Shown in pieces: positions 37,481 to 46,491 of a DNA stretch of 64,000 nucleotides. Made by a program: the position numbers and the translations under genes. The notes below the pieces were generated by a model. The model was not told the origin of the DNA. It saw only the letters and a program-made list of their open reading frames with translations, and did no database searches. How positions within the stretch are numbered: position 1 is the stretch's first letter; the number at the start of each line of letters is the position of its first letter. Origin of the DNA: CAXXFQ01 sp963674475 (GTDB lineage Bacteria > Planctomycetota > Planctomycetia > Pirellulales > Thermoguttaceae); contig CAXXFQ010000019.1 of assembly GCA_963674475.2 (NCBI GenBank), positions 248,001-312,000 on the forward strand. The letters are read 5' to 3'.

Positions 37481-40400
37481 ATGTCGGATAACGCCAAGTC
37501 GAATTCGAATTTGTCGTCGGAAAATCGGGATCGCTTTCCCTCAAAACCGTCGTTCGAAGCCCAATTACGCGATGCGATGATCACGGATCGGTTCCCGTTG
37601 GGTCGGCTTTGGACACGCATCGATCGGCGGCTCAATGAGGCGAAACCGACCGGGCGGGATCAGGAACGGTTGGAAAAGCAACTTGCCGACTCTCTCAAAC
37701 GAGCCAAGTGTCGTCAGAGTTCCGTCCCGAAAATCGAGTACGACGACGAACTGCCCGTCTCGGCCCGGCGCGACGAGCTGGCCCGAACGATCGAGGAGAA
37801 TCAGGTCGTTGTGGTTTGCGGCGAAACCGGGTCGGGGAAGTCGACTCAGCTGCCAAAGATTTGTTTGGAGCTCGGTCGCGGCGTCCGGGGAATGATTGGC
37901 CACACCCAACCGCGACGTCTGGCCGCTCGGTCGATTGGCCAACGGGTTGCCGAGGAGATCGGTAGTTCGCTCGGTGCGTTGGTCGGGTTCAAGATTCGCT
38001 TTGCCGACAAGACGTCGCCCGAGACGCTCATCAAGCTGATGACCGACGGGATCCTCTTGGCCGAAACCGCGCGGGACCGCCACCTCGACGCCTACGACAC
38101 GATCATTCTGGACGAAGCCCACGAGCGGTCGTTGAACATCGACTTTCTTATCGGTTATCTCAGGCGGCTCTTGCCGAAACGGCCCGATTTGAAGGTGATT
38201 ATCACGTCGGCCACGATCGACGCCGAGCGGTTCGCCGAGCATTTTTCGACGCCCGAGCGGCCGGTGCCGGTCATCGAAGTCAGCGGACGGACCTATCCGG
38301 TCGAGATCCTTTATCGTCCGCCTTTTGTCGAACGTCGACAGAAGAACCCCAAGCCAGGTGAAGACGAGATCGAGTTGGAAGAACTTGATCCGATCGAAGC
38401 GGTTCGCCGCGCGGTCGACGAGTTGGCCCGGGAGGGAAAAGGGCAGGGGGACATGTTGGTTTTCTTGCCGACCGAACGGGACATTCACGAGGCGGTCAAG
38501 GCGCTTCGTTCACGGCCGATTCCCGGCGACTCGCCCGGTCGAGAAACTGAGATCCTTCCGCTTTACGCCCGATTGCCGGGAACCCAACAGCAGCAAATCT
38601 TTCGCCCGGGAGCGCGACGTCGGATCGTCTTGGCGACCAACGTGGCCGAGTCGTCGTTGACGGTCCCGCGGATCCATTACGTGATCGATACCGGCACGGC
38701 GCGGATTAGTCGGTACTCGGCCCGATCGCGGACCCAACGGTTGCCGATCGAGTCGATCTCCCGCGCGTCGGCCGACCAGCGAGCCGGGCGGTGCGGTCGA
38801 ATCGCGCCGGGCAAGTGCATCCGGCTGTACGCCGAAGAGGATTTTTTGCGGCGTGATCAATACACCCAGCCGGAAATCCAACGGAGCAATTTGGCGTCGG
38901 TCATTTTGCAGGCCAAGGCGTTGCGGCTGGGCGATCTGGAAAACTTTCCGTTTCTCGATCCGCCGAAAACGGCGACGATTCGTGACGGGATGAAGACCCT
39001 GTTTGAAATCGGGGCGATCGACGAGGACCGGGAGTTGAGCCAGTTCGGGCGGACGTTGTCCCGTTTGCCGGTCGACCCGCGGATCGGTCGGATCGTTTTT
39101 GCCGGTGCCGAAGAGCAGTGCTTGCGCGAGATCTTGATCATTGCCGCGGCCCTTGAGGTGCAAGACCCGCGGGTTCGACCACTCGATCGACAAGCGGCCG
39201 CCGACGAAGCACACGGTCGGTTTCAACACGAGTCGTCCGACTTTCTGTTCTACCTGAAATTGTGGGATTTTTATCACGAGCAAAAGCAAAAGCTCTCCCG
39301 GTCCCGTTTGCGCAAGGTGTGCCAACAGAATTTCCTTTCGTTCCCTCGGATGCGCGAGTGGATCGACATCCATCGTCAGTTGAAGGACCTGGCCGAGCAG
39401 GCGGGTTTACGCACCACGCGCAAAAGTGAAGACGAACCGGCCATCCATCGGGCCATTTTGACCGGTTTCCTTTCGGGGATCGCCTTTCGGAGTGAAAAAT
39501 ATCAGTACACGGCCGCCCGCCAGACCAAGGCCCACGTCTGGCCCGGTTCGGCTGCCTTCACCGGAAAGCCGGCCTGGCTGGTCGCTTCGGAGTTGATTGA
39601 GACCGACCGGCGTTACCTCCGCTGTTGTGCGCGGATCGAGCCGGATTGGATTGAGCCCCTGGCCGAGCACTTGGTCAAACGGACCTATCAAGATCCGCAC
39701 TGGAGTAAACGGAACCAAGCGGCCATGGCGACCGAGCGGGTCACGCTGTTCGGGCTGTTGATTGTTCCGGGGCGCTCGTGTACGCTCGGGTCGATCGATC
39801 CGGAAATGGCGCGCCAGTTATTGATCCGTCACGGCCTGGTCGAAGGGGCCCTGCGCCGAAAGCCCGATTTTGTGCAGCACAACGAGGCGCTTGTCGAAGA
39901 GGTTCAAACCTGGCAAAAGAAATACCGCCGCGCCAATTTGATGCGAGGGGAGTGGGCCCTCTACGAGTTTTACGACGAGCGGATTCCCGAACACGTTTAC
40001 GATTTCGTTCGGCTGGAACAATGGTGGAAAAAGAAGAAACGGACTCACCCGGACTTGCTTCGTATGCAGCGTCACGACGTGGCCGAGGGGGCCGACGAGC
40101 CGTTTGACGGCCGTGCGTTTCCCGACGCTCTGGAGGAGCCGACCGGGCGGTTGCCGATCCGTTATGAGTTCTCGCCGGGCACCGAAGAAGACGGCCTCAC
40201 GCTCGAGGTTCCGACCGAAGGGCTCGGTCAACTCGATTCCGGACGGATCGAATGGCTTGTTCCCGGCCTTTTGGAAGCGAAGATCGCCGCGCTGATCAAG
40301 ACCTTGGCCAAACCGGTCCGCCGACGTCTTGTTCCGGCGCCCGATACGGCGCACCGGGTTGCCGGACAGATCGAGTTTGGTGAAGGCCCGTTTTTGAATG

Positions 40401-41491
40401 TCTTGGCGAATATTTTGAGCCGGATTGCCGGTGAACGGATCGGGCCGAGCGACTTCGACCTCGACCGCTTGCCCGGCGAGCTTCGGATGACGATTGCCGT
40501 CGTTGACGAAGGGGGCGAGACGATCGCGCGGGGGAAGGATCTCGATACGCTTCAAGGCAAGCTCGGGCGCGAAGTGGCCGACCGTTTGGCGACGATCGAC
40601 GATCCGCAGTGGAACCGGGACGGGATCACCGCGTGGGATTTCGACGAACTGCCCGAGTCGGTTTCGGTGCGACGCGGGCAGTTGACCTTGCGTTGTTATC
40701 CGGCCTTGGTCGACCGGGGCGATTCGGTTTCGCTCGAACTGACCGAGTCGGCCGGGCGGGCGGCGGCTGCGACCCGAGCGGGGCTGGTACGGCTTTTCGC
40801 CCGAACGGTGGGTCGGGATTTGAAGAAACAGGTCGCCTGGTTGCCCGGTTTTGAAAAACTGGTCCTTTCGGCCGCATCGATTCCCGGTTTCCAACTGCAA
40901 GAGGAGGCGGCCGGGCTTCTGGCCTCGCGGGCCTTTCCAACGGACAAGCCGATTCCACGAACGCGCGAAGCGTTTGACGCTCAGGTGGCCGAAGGACGCG
41001 AGCGGATCGGTCTGGCGACGCAAGAGGTGGCCGAGTTGTTGCCGAAGTTGCTTCAGTCCCATTACGAGGCCCGGTTGGCGGTCGAGAAGATTCGTACCTC
41101 GACTTGGGATTACGCCAAAGCGGATATGACGGCCCAACTTGATCGGTTGACCGAGTCGGGTTTTTTGATCCGAACGCCGACCGGTTGGTTGGCCCATTAC
41201 CCGCGTTATTTTCAGGCGGTCACGCATCGGATCGACCGGTTGCAGGCGGGCAGCTTGGATCGAGACCGTCGTGCGACGGGCGAGATGAACGTGTGTTGGG
41301 AGGCGTACTGTCGGGCGCATGAGGAGTCGGTCGAAGCTGCCCGGTTTAATGCCGAGTTGGTCCATTTGCGATGGATGTTGGAGGAGTATCGTGTGTCGCT
41401 TTTTGCCGAGCGGTTGAAGACGGCGGTGCCGGTATCGGCGAAGCGGATTGAGCGCCAGTGGGAGAAGGTGAGAATGAGCGGCGCCAGTTAG
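37481..41491 (+). CDS. hrpA: ATP-dependent RNA helicase HrpA, DEAH family
   Basis: 1336 aa, matching the usual HrpA length of about 1300. Walker A is GETGSGKST (residues 114-122), DEAHERS (from residue 211) is the DEAH motif, and SATID follows. Motifs V and VI are ATNVAESSLTVPRIHYVIDTGTAR and ADQRAGRCGRIAPGKC. Later come the HA2/ratchet and OB regions (LEVQDPRVRP) and the long C-terminal DUF3418 that marks HrpA rather than eukaryotic Prp enzymes (IERQWEKVRMS at the end). HrpA unwinds RNA, acts in mRNA processing and resolves stalled or collided ribosomes. It is not part of an operon: a terminator lies before it and a hairpin-repeat element directly after its stop. Confidence 0.96.
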   Translation: MSDNAKSNSNLSSENRDRFPSKPSFEAQLRDAMITDRFPLGRLWTRIDRRLNEAKPTGRDQERLEKQLADSLKRAKCRQSSVPKIEYDDELPVSARRDELARTIEENQVVVVCGETGSGKSTQLPKICLELGRGVRGMIGHTQPRRLAARSIGQRVAEEIGSSLGALVGFKIRFADKTSPETLIKLMTDGILLAETARDRHLDAYDTIILDEAHERSLNIDFLIGYLRRLLPKRPDLKVIITSATIDAERFAEHFSTPERPVPVIEVSGRTYPVEILYRPPFVERRQKNPKPGEDEIELEELDPIEAVRRAVDELAREGKGQGDMLVFLPTERDIHEAVKALRSRPIPGDSPGRETEILPLYARLPGTQQQQIFRPGARRRIVLATNVAESSLTVPRIHYVIDTGTARISRYSARSRTQRLPIESISRASADQRAGRCGRIAPGKCIRLYAEEDFLRRDQYTQPEIQRSNLASVILQAKALRLGDLENFPFLDPPKTATIRDGMKTLFEIGAIDEDRELSQFGRTLSRLPVDPRIGRIVFAGAEEQCLREILIIAAALEVQDPRVRPLDRQAAADEAHGRFQHESSDFLFYLKLWDFYHEQKQKLSRSRLRKVCQQNFLSFPRMREWIDIHRQLKDLAEQAGLRTTRKSEDEPAIHRAILTGFLSGIAFRSEKYQYTAARQTKAHVWPGSAAFTGKPAWLVASELIETDRRYLRCCARIEPDWIEPLAEHLVKRTYQDPHWSKRNQAAMATERVTLFGLLIVPGRSCTLGSIDPEMARQLLIRHGLVEGALRRKPDFVQHNEALVEEVQTWQKKYRRANLMRGEWALYEFYDERIPEHVYDFVRLEQWWKKKKRTHPDLLRMQRHDVAEGADEPFDGRAFPDALEEPTGRLPIRYEFSPGTEEDGLTLEVPTEGLGQLDSGRIEWLVPGLLEAKIAALIKTLAKPVRRRLVPAPDTAHRVAGQIEFGEGPFLNVLANILSRIAGERIGPSDFDLDRLPGELRMTIAVVDEGGETIARGKDLDTLQGKLGREVADRLATIDDPQWNRDGITAWDFDELPESVSVRRGQLTLRCYPALVDRGDSVSLELTESAGRAAAATRAGLVRLFARTVGRDLKKQVAWLPGFEKLVLSAASIPGFQLQEEAAGLLASRAFPTDKPIPRTREAFDAQVAEGRERIGLATQEVAELLPKLLQSHYEARLAVEKIRTSTWDYAKADMTAQLDRLTESGFLIRTPTGWLAHYPRYFQAVTHRIDRLQAGSLDRDRRATGEMNVCWEAYCRAHEESVEAARFNAELVHLRWMLEEYRVSLFAERLKTAVPVSAKRIERQWEKVRMSGAS

Positions 41492-41527
41492 AGTAAAAAT
41501 AAAAAAAGAAAAAAAGAACAAAGAAAA

Positions 41528-41645
41528 GAGGGATTGCGAAGCAATCCCGTTCCAAAAAGTTTTTGAGGAGAGAGTATGAGAGGGGACAATTTTCAAAATG
41601 TCCCCTCTCATTCAATAAATACAGGTGACGGCGCAGCCGTCACCC
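41528..41645 (+). repeat. Multi-hairpin element, copy 1, after hrpA
   Basis: Order of parts: GGGATTGCGAAGCAATCCC, then CCAAAAAGTTTTTGAGG, then GAGGGGACAATTTTCAAAATG pairing with its end TCCCCTC, then GGTGACGGCGCAGCCGTCACC. Each is a perfect or near-perfect palindrome. An A-rich, C-poor tract (41498-41527) joins the stop codon to the element. Confidence 0.9.
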
Positions 41646-41824
41646 CTTTTCCTTGGGATAACGGTCACTTTTCCATTCCGGCCTACCATTTCTGGATAGT
41701 CCAAAGCTTCCCCTCAGAAGACGCAATTTCGACGTCAAACGAACGTCTCACCTTTTCAAACAATGGTTTTGCCTCTTGCTCGCAAAAATCGCGTTCTTGC
41801 TAGTGAGGCGTCAAGAAAAGAAGG

Positions 41825-41941
41825 AGCGACGGCCGGGGCCGTCGCCAGTTTTTTGGGAATGAGGGGAAACATTTTGAAAATTGTTTCCCCTCAAACACCC
41901 CTTCCAAAAACTTTTTGGACCGGGATTGCTTTGCAATCCCT
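41825..41941 (-). repeat. Multi-hairpin element, copy 2, after the holin-like gene
   Basis: Same parts in reverse orientation: GGGATTGCTTTGCAATCCC at 41922-41940, the GAGGGGAAACATTTTG... palindrome at 41860-41892, and GCGACGGCCGGGGCCGTCGC at 41826-41845. It lies downstream of the minus-strand gene ending at 41971. The 180 bases between copies 1 and 2 hold no gene; the last 60 of them (from 41766) resemble bases 46298-46345 beside copy 4. Confidence 0.88.
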
Positions 41942-41970
41942 CTGTCTTTGTTTGTTTTTCTTTGTTGGTT

Positions 41971-42393
41971 CTACTTCTCTTTTTCTTCGCTTCCGATCCA
42001 CTCTTCCAACCAACTCATATCCTCTCGCAACTCCTCCAACGTCTGCTCCAGCCCCGTAAACTTCCGCAAAAACCGTTTCCACCCACCCCAAACCACCACG
42101 GCGGCCAACGTGATCATTGCAACGCCCAACACGCCCAACCAACTGACCGGGTCGATCGGATAGACCGCATCTAGCCAAAGCCCTCCGGCTACCGCCAGCA
42201 CGGAAAAACCGACCAGAACGACCACCAACGCCGTGGCGACGAGGATCGCAAGAAAAACCCCTTGCTTGAGGTCCGATTCCAACTCGAGCATCGCCAGCCG
42301 TCGTCGCAAGTCGAGCGATTCTTTCAATTCGGAGCTCAAGCCACGGAATTCGTCACGTAGATTGGCGAAAACGGATCGGGCAGATTCAGCCAT
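41971..42393 (-). CDS. YqjE/holin-superfamily-like membrane protein
   Basis: 140 aa. Two hydrophobic helices, GVFLAILVATALVVVLVGFSVLAVAGG and WLGVLGVAMITLAAVVVWGG, are flanked by a helical N-terminus (ELKESLDLRRRLAMLELESDLKQ) and an acidic C-terminus. This arrangement is that of the PF07332-type (holin 3/YqjE) family of small inner-membrane proteins. Despite the family name there is no phage context here. It overlaps the upstream gene by eight bases and belongs to a three-gene unit with a YqjD/ElaB-like protein, as in many proteobacteria. The role of that set is poorly known; ribosome hibernation at the membrane has been reported for YqjD. Confidence 0.75.
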   Translation of the reverse strand: MAESARSVFANLRDEFRGLSSELKESLDLRRRLAMLELESDLKQGVFLAILVATALVVVLVGFSVLAVAGGLWLDAVYPIDPVSWLGVLGVAMITLAAVVVWGGWKRFLRKFTGLEQTLEELREDMSWLEEWIGSEEKEK

Positions 42394-42835
42394 GGCGAGA
42401 CTCCTTTCCCCGAGGGGCCGACTCGGCCCAAATCTGACCGAACTGGGCGACGAGATTTTCGCTCAACCCCTTCGAACTGCGGCGTAGGATGCTGCCGGCG
42501 GTCATACGCATCACACGTCGTCCGGACAACCCGGCCGCCAACGCCAGACCCAGCCCAAACGCCAGACCGATCGCGCTGGAGGGGAAATATTTCGCGTAGG
42601 TTTTCCAAGAAGTCAACCGCCGCGCTTCCCGCTCGGTCGAACGAACCCGCCGATCGATTTGACGTCGAAGTCGACCGATTTGAAAGCGAAGTTCCCGGAT
42701 CTCACACGGCGGCTTTTTTTTACGGCGGCTTTTTTCCGCTTCCGGCTTGGTATCCGGTTTCGTTTCGGCGCAGGCGTGATCAGGCATGTCGTCGTGGGGC
42801 GATTCGGTTGGGGCGGTGTGATGGATGGGGGCCAT
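42386..42835 (-). CDS. Hypothetical membrane-associated protein of the YqjD/YqjE-like unit
   Basis: 149 aa. The N-terminal 50 residues are polar and charged (AETKPDTKPEAEKSRRKKKPP), followed by an amphipathic helix rich in Arg (LRFQIGRLRRQIDRRVRSTEREARRL). A hydrophobic stretch follows (SAIGLAFGLGLALAAGLSG) with a glycine pattern, then a basic C-terminus. It probably inserts once into the inner membrane, like YqjK-type partners, but I cannot assign a family. It lies 12 bases after the 74-aa gene and overlaps the next gene by eight bases, so it is co-transcribed. Confidence 0.65.
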   Translation of the reverse strand: MAPIHHTAPTESPHDDMPDHACAETKPDTKPEAEKSRRKKKPPCEIRELRFQIGRLRRQIDRRVRSTEREARRLTSWKTYAKYFPSSAIGLAFGLGLALAAGLSGRRVMRMTAGSILRRSSKGLSENLVAQFGQIWAESAPRGKESRHG

Positions 42836-42847
42836 GTCGCGAGTGTC

Positions 42848-43072
42848 CTATCGTCGGAAAAGGCGGCCTAAGAAGAATCCGATCGCGGCGGCGATCGTGA
42901 CTCCGGCGACCGGGTGTTTGCGGACGCCGGTCGCGACCCATTCGGCCATGTCGCCGACGGGCATTTCGCGTGCTGCTCGGACTCGGTCGGTCACCGCTTC
43001 TCGCCAGGCCTCGCAAATCGGGCGGGACGACGATTCGCTTTCGTTGGATTGGTTTTCGGTTGTTTCGCACAT
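42848..43072 (-). CDS. YqjD/ElaB-like (DUF883-type) small membrane protein
   Basis: 74 aa. A polar N-terminus (ESESSSRPICEAWREAVTDRVRAARE) leads to a C-terminal glycine-rich helix, HPVAGVTIAAAIGFFLGRLFRR, which is the typical end of YqjD/ElaB proteins: a single tail anchor with a basic cap. In E. coli the paralogues bind ribosomes in stationary phase. It heads the unit with the two following membrane proteins. The stretch 43073-43405, between this gene and the metal importer, holds no gene and should contain both divergent promoters. No good ribosome site precedes the ATG, which is unusual. Confidence 0.7.
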   Translation of the reverse strand: MCETTENQSNESESSSRPICEAWREAVTDRVRAAREMPVGDMAEWVATGVRKHPVAGVTIAAAIGFFLGRLFRR

Positions 43073-43405
43073 GGGAGGGTGGCCCTGTCGGGTTTGGGTT
43101 GGTTTTGGTCCAAAAATAAGGGGGAATCAATCAAGTTTACGTTATTTTTAGCGAGTTTCCTGGTCCAAAAACTCGTGGCAATTTCCAGGGAGAAGGCCGG
43201 TTGTATCGGTCGAATCGGTAATTTGACTCCCACGAGGCGTCTGTCCGCCGAGGGCGGATTGGTTTTCTCCGACTCATGCCGGAGAGGACCGTTTCGCCGA
43301 TAAAGAGAAGTAGTGTACAAATGGCGACGGTTTTTCTATGATGGTCGCAGAGGTCGGTTTGGTTTTCCTCTTTTTCTCATCCATGAATCTGGGAGGAAGT
43401 TTCCG

Positions 43406-44314
43406 ATGCGAGGGCGAGCGAGTTTTTTTGCGTGGCCGGTACTCTTGGCTGCGTTTTTCTTGGGCCTTTCGACGGTCGATTCGGCTGAGGTGCCGAATGA
43501 GAAAACGATCCGTTTGCTGGTCAGTGTGCCGCCACAGGCCGAAATGGTCAAGCGGATTGCCGGCGATCGGGCCAACGTCGAACTACTCGTGCCGCAGGGC
43601 CGCGATCCGCACACGTTCGAACCGACTCCGCAGCAAATTCGCGCGTTGGCCGGGGCCGATCTGTATTTGGCCGTCGGGATGCCTTTTGAAAAGGGGCTGC
43701 TCGAGCGAATCCAATCGGTCAATCCCCGTTTGAAGGTGGTCGACACGTCCGAAGGGGTTCGGCGGCGTCGGATCGAAGAAGGCCACGACCACGTTCATGA
43801 GCATGACGCCAGTTGTAGGCATGGCGAGTTGGACCCGCATATCTGGATGGCTCCGGCGCCGGTGAAGGTCCAAGCTCGAAATATCGCCCGAGCGCTTTCG
43901 CAATTTGATCCGCAAGGAGCCGAGGGCTATCGACAGGGTCTCAATCGGTTTTTGCAGTCGTTGGACCAGGTGGATCAAAAGCTCCGCGCGAAGCTGGCCC
44001 CTTATCGTGGTCGGACGGTGTTGGTCTATCATCCGGCGATCGGCTACTTTTGTGACGCGTATGGTTTGAAGCAGAAGGCGGTCGAGACGGGTGGCCGTTC
44101 TCCTTCGCCCCGCCAGCTTCGCCAATTGATCAAGCAGGCCCGGGCCGAGCGGGTTGAAGTACTTTTCGTCATGCCGCAGTTCGATACCAAGGCGACCGCG
44201 ACCGTGGCCGAGTCGATTGATGGAACCGTTGTGCCGATCGATCCGCTTTCGAGTGACTTGCTGGAAAACTGGCAGCGGATTGCTGACGTATTGGTTGAAA
44301 CGTGGAAAAAGTAA
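43406..44314 (+). CDS. Zinc/manganese ABC transporter substrate-binding protein
   Basis: About 302 aa from the ATG at 43406, chosen because GGGAGGAAG lies just upstream; the longer frame from 43313 adds an unlikely tail. A signal peptide (FFAWPVLLAAFFLGLSTVDSAE) is followed by the metal-binding family A-1 fold. RDPHTFEPTPQQI gives the first His ligand; a His-rich loop (EEGHDHVHEHDASCRH) precedes ELDPHIWMAP, with the second His; YHPAIGYFCDAYG gives the third; and the final ligand is the Asp in PIDPLSS. The His-rich loop is typical of zinc-binding ZnuA rather than manganese proteins. First gene of a three-gene importer. No Zur box was identified. Confidence 0.92.
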   Translation: MRGRASFFAWPVLLAAFFLGLSTVDSAEVPNEKTIRLLVSVPPQAEMVKRIAGDRANVELLVPQGRDPHTFEPTPQQIRALAGADLYLAVGMPFEKGLLERIQSVNPRLKVVDTSEGVRRRRIEEGHDHVHEHDASCRHGELDPHIWMAPAPVKVQARNIARALSQFDPQGAEGYRQGLNRFLQSLDQVDQKLRAKLAPYRGRTVLVYHPAIGYFCDAYGLKQKAVETGGRSPSPRQLRQLIKQARAERVEVLFVMPQFDTKATATVAESIDGTVVPIDPLSSDLLENWQRIADVLVETWKK

Positions 44315-44347
44315 ACAAAAACCGGGTTGATTTCGATCGGAATTGAG

Positions 44348-45118
44348 ATGTCGAAAGACCAGACAAATTCTTCCGCCGCGATTTCGCTTCGCCGGGTTTA
44401 CTTCGATTACGGAGCAATTTCCGTTTTGGAGGACGTCTCGTTCGAGGTTGCCCCGGGGGAGGCCGTCTCGATTGTCGGCCCCAACGGCGGTGGGAAAACG
44501 ACCCTGCTTCGATTGATCTTGGGGCTACTTCATCCGGACCGGGGGGAGGTTCGCCTTTTTGGCCGGGGGCCGTCGAAGACCCGGCTTCGGGTCGGGTATA
44601 TGCCGCAACACGTCTATCATGATTTTCAGTTTCCCGTGAGTGTGTTGGACGTCGTTTTGATGGGACGGCTTGACCAGGCGGTGGGACGGTATTCAAAGGG
44701 AGATCGGCGTGTGGCGCTCGAGTCGCTCGACGAGGTTGGCATGGTCGGATTTTCGCGGCGGCCTTTTTCGCGGCTTTCCGGCGGAGAGCGGCAACGGGTC
44801 CTGATCGCCCGGGCGCTGGCTTGTCGGCCCGATCTTTTGTTGCTCGACGAACCGACCGCCAACGTTGATTCGCTGGCCGAGTCGCAATTGCACGAGCTGC
44901 TGGCCAAGCTGTCCGAGGGGCGGACGCTGGTTATGGTGACCCACGACTTGGCGTTTGTCTCGGATATGGTTTCGAAGGTGGTCTGTGTGAACCATCGGGT
45001 GGCGGTTCATCCGACCGAAGAAGTCAACGGCCGGTCGATTCAAGATCTCTATCAACGGCCGCTTCGCGTGGTGCGACACGACGAATCGCTCGAACCGGGG
45101 GAGGGGGCCGATGGTTGA
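44348..45118 (+). CDS. Metal ABC transporter ATP-binding protein (ZnuC-like)
   Basis: About 256 aa from the ATG at 44348; a TTG at 44327 is also in frame. Walker A is GPNGGGKTT, the Q-loop lies in MPQHVYHDFQF, the ABC signature is LSGGERQRVLIARAL, Walker B is LLLLDEPTANVD, and the H-loop is MVTHDLAFVSD. It supplies energy for the metal importer formed with the genes on either side. It begins 33 bases after the binding-protein gene and overlaps the permease gene by eight bases. The length matches the family. Confidence 0.93.
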   Translation: MSKDQTNSSAAISLRRVYFDYGAISVLEDVSFEVAPGEAVSIVGPNGGGKTTLLRLILGLLHPDRGEVRLFGRGPSKTRLRVGYMPQHVYHDFQFPVSVLDVVLMGRLDQAVGRYSKGDRRVALESLDEVGMVGFSRRPFSRLSGGERQRVLIARALACRPDLLLLDEPTANVDSLAESQLHELLAKLSEGRTLVMVTHDLAFVSDMVSKVVCVNHRVAVHPTEEVNGRSIQDLYQRPLRVVRHDESLEPGEGADG

Positions 45119-45944
45119 ATTTTGGGAGGCGCTGGTGGATCCGGATATGGCGTTTTTACGCTACGCGCTGGTGGCCGGGCTGCTGTCGAGCGTGGCGTTC
45201 GGGATTGTCGGGACCTACGTCGTCGTTCGGCGGATTACCTATCTGGCCGGCGGAATCGCCCACTCGGTGTTGGGCGGGATCGGCGCGGCCGTTTATCTTC
45301 AGGAGGCCCACGGTCAATGGTGGTGTCACCCGATGCTCGGGGCGACGGTGGCGGCCCTTTTGGCGGCGATCGCGATCGGGCTCATCGGTCTTTACGCGAA
45401 GCAGCGCGAGGACTCGGCTATCGGCGCGCTGTGGTCGGTCGGGATGGCCACGGGGCTGTTGTTCTTTTCGATCACGCCCGGCTACGTCGACCCGATGTCG
45501 TATTTGTTCGGCAATATTTTGTTGGTTGGGCGGTCCGACTTGGGATGGGTGTTGGGTTTGGATCTGTTGGTGGTCGTGTTGGCGATCGTTTTCTACAACC
45601 GGTTTCTGGCCGTCTGTTTCGATGAGGAGTTTGCCAGGTTGCGGGGCGTTTCGAGTCGGTTTTACTATCTATTTTTACTTTGCCTGACGGCGCTGACGAT
45701 CGTCTTGTTGGTCCGGATCGTCGGCGTGATCATGGTGATTGCCTTGTTGACCTTGCCGGCGGCCGTGTCGGGTCGTTTTGTCGACCGGCTGGTTCCGATG
45801 ATGGTCGGGGCGATCGGGCTTTCGGGAGTTTTTATGGTGGTCGGGTTTGTGTTGAGTTATGGTTGGGATTTGCCGACGGGTCCGGTGATCGTGTTGGTCG
45901 CCGGGGTGGTGTATTTAGGGGTGGCGGCAATAAAGCGAGGATAA
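45111..45944 (+). CDS. Metal ABC transporter permease (ZnuB-like)
   Basis: 277 aa, seven to eight hydrophobic helices, ABC-3 family. Family motifs are GIVGTYVVVRRITYLAGGIAHSVLGGIGAAV near the N-terminus, where the TYLAGGIAHS segment is characteristic, then GNILLVG, and VRIVGVIMVIALLTLPAAVSGRFVDRL, which contacts the ATPase. Its ATG lies within the stop region of the ATPase gene (ATGGTTGA), so translation is coupled. With the two preceding genes it completes an importer for zinc or manganese. A multi-hairpin element follows within 50 bases. Confidence 0.92.
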   Translation: MVEFWEALVDPDMAFLRYALVAGLLSSVAFGIVGTYVVVRRITYLAGGIAHSVLGGIGAAVYLQEAHGQWWCHPMLGATVAALLAAIAIGLIGLYAKQREDSAIGALWSVGMATGLLFFSITPGYVDPMSYLFGNILLVGRSDLGWVLGLDLLVVVLAIVFYNRFLAVCFDEEFARLRGVSSRFYYLFLLCLTALTIVLLVRIVGVIMVIALLTLPAAVSGRFVDRLVPMMVGAIGLSGVFMVVGFVLSYGWDLPTGPVIVLVAGVVYLGVAAIKRG

Positions 45945-45990
45945 AAGGAAAAAATAAAGAAGAAAAAAGAAAAGAGTAAATAAAAAAGAA

Positions 45991-46110
45991 AGAGCGATTG
46001 CGAAGCAATCGCGCTCCAAAAAGTTTTTGAGGGGATAGTTTGAGAGGGGACAATTTTCAAAATGTCCCCTCTCATTTAGAAAAAACAGGTGACGGCTCCG
46101 CCGTCACACC
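45991..46110 (+). repeat. Multi-hairpin element, copy 3, after the metal permease
   Basis: GCGATTGCGAAGCAATCGC (45994-46012), CCAAAAAGTTTTTGAGGGG, GAGGGGACAATTTTCAAAATG with its closing arm, and GGTGACGGCTCCGCCGTCAC (46089-46108). An A-rich tract joins it to the stop at 45944. The first hairpin has compensating changes compared with copy 1 (GC for GG, GC for CC), keeping the stem intact. Confidence 0.9.
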
Positions 46111-46345
46111 TTTTAGACCGTCGTTACCACGGCTCTGTGTAAACCCGCTCTCGGCAGGTCGCTAGTACGTTTTGAAAAGAATAACCTTTGTTGAAATGGC
46201 CCAGTGGAGGATGCCGCGGCGGGACCATTTCGATGGGCGATTCCGGCAAACCGTAACGTGGCAAAGCAGCTCAAGAAGACCGGAAAGCAAGATTTCGCCT
46301 CTTGTGTGCGAAAATTTTCTCGCTGTTTGAGCGCCAAGAAAAAAG

Positions 46346-46463
46346 GAGCAACGGCCTAGGCCGTCGCCAGTGTTTTTTTGAATGAGGGGAAACATTTTGA
46401 AAATTGTTTCCCCTCAAACACCCCTTCAAAAACTTTTTGGACCGGGATTACTGCGTAATCCCT
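46346..46463 (-). repeat. Multi-hairpin element, copy 4, after the oxidoreductase gene
   Basis: Minus orientation: GGGATTACTGCGTAATCCC (46444-46462) with paired changes relative to other copies (GCG/CGC to ACT/AGT-type), GAGGGGAAACATTTTG... palindrome (46384-46416) and ACGGCCTAGGCCGT (46350-46363). It lies just downstream of the minus-strand gene ending at 46492. The 235 bases between copies 3 and 4 hold no gene. Confidence 0.88.
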
Positions 46464-46491
46464 CTTTTTTTGTTCTTTGTTTTTCTTTTTT

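Noticed and set aside
41971..42393. Phage holin and hence a prophage remnant
   Set aside because: The name comes only from the protein superfamily; no other phage gene is nearby and the context is a YqjD/YqjE-like membrane trio.
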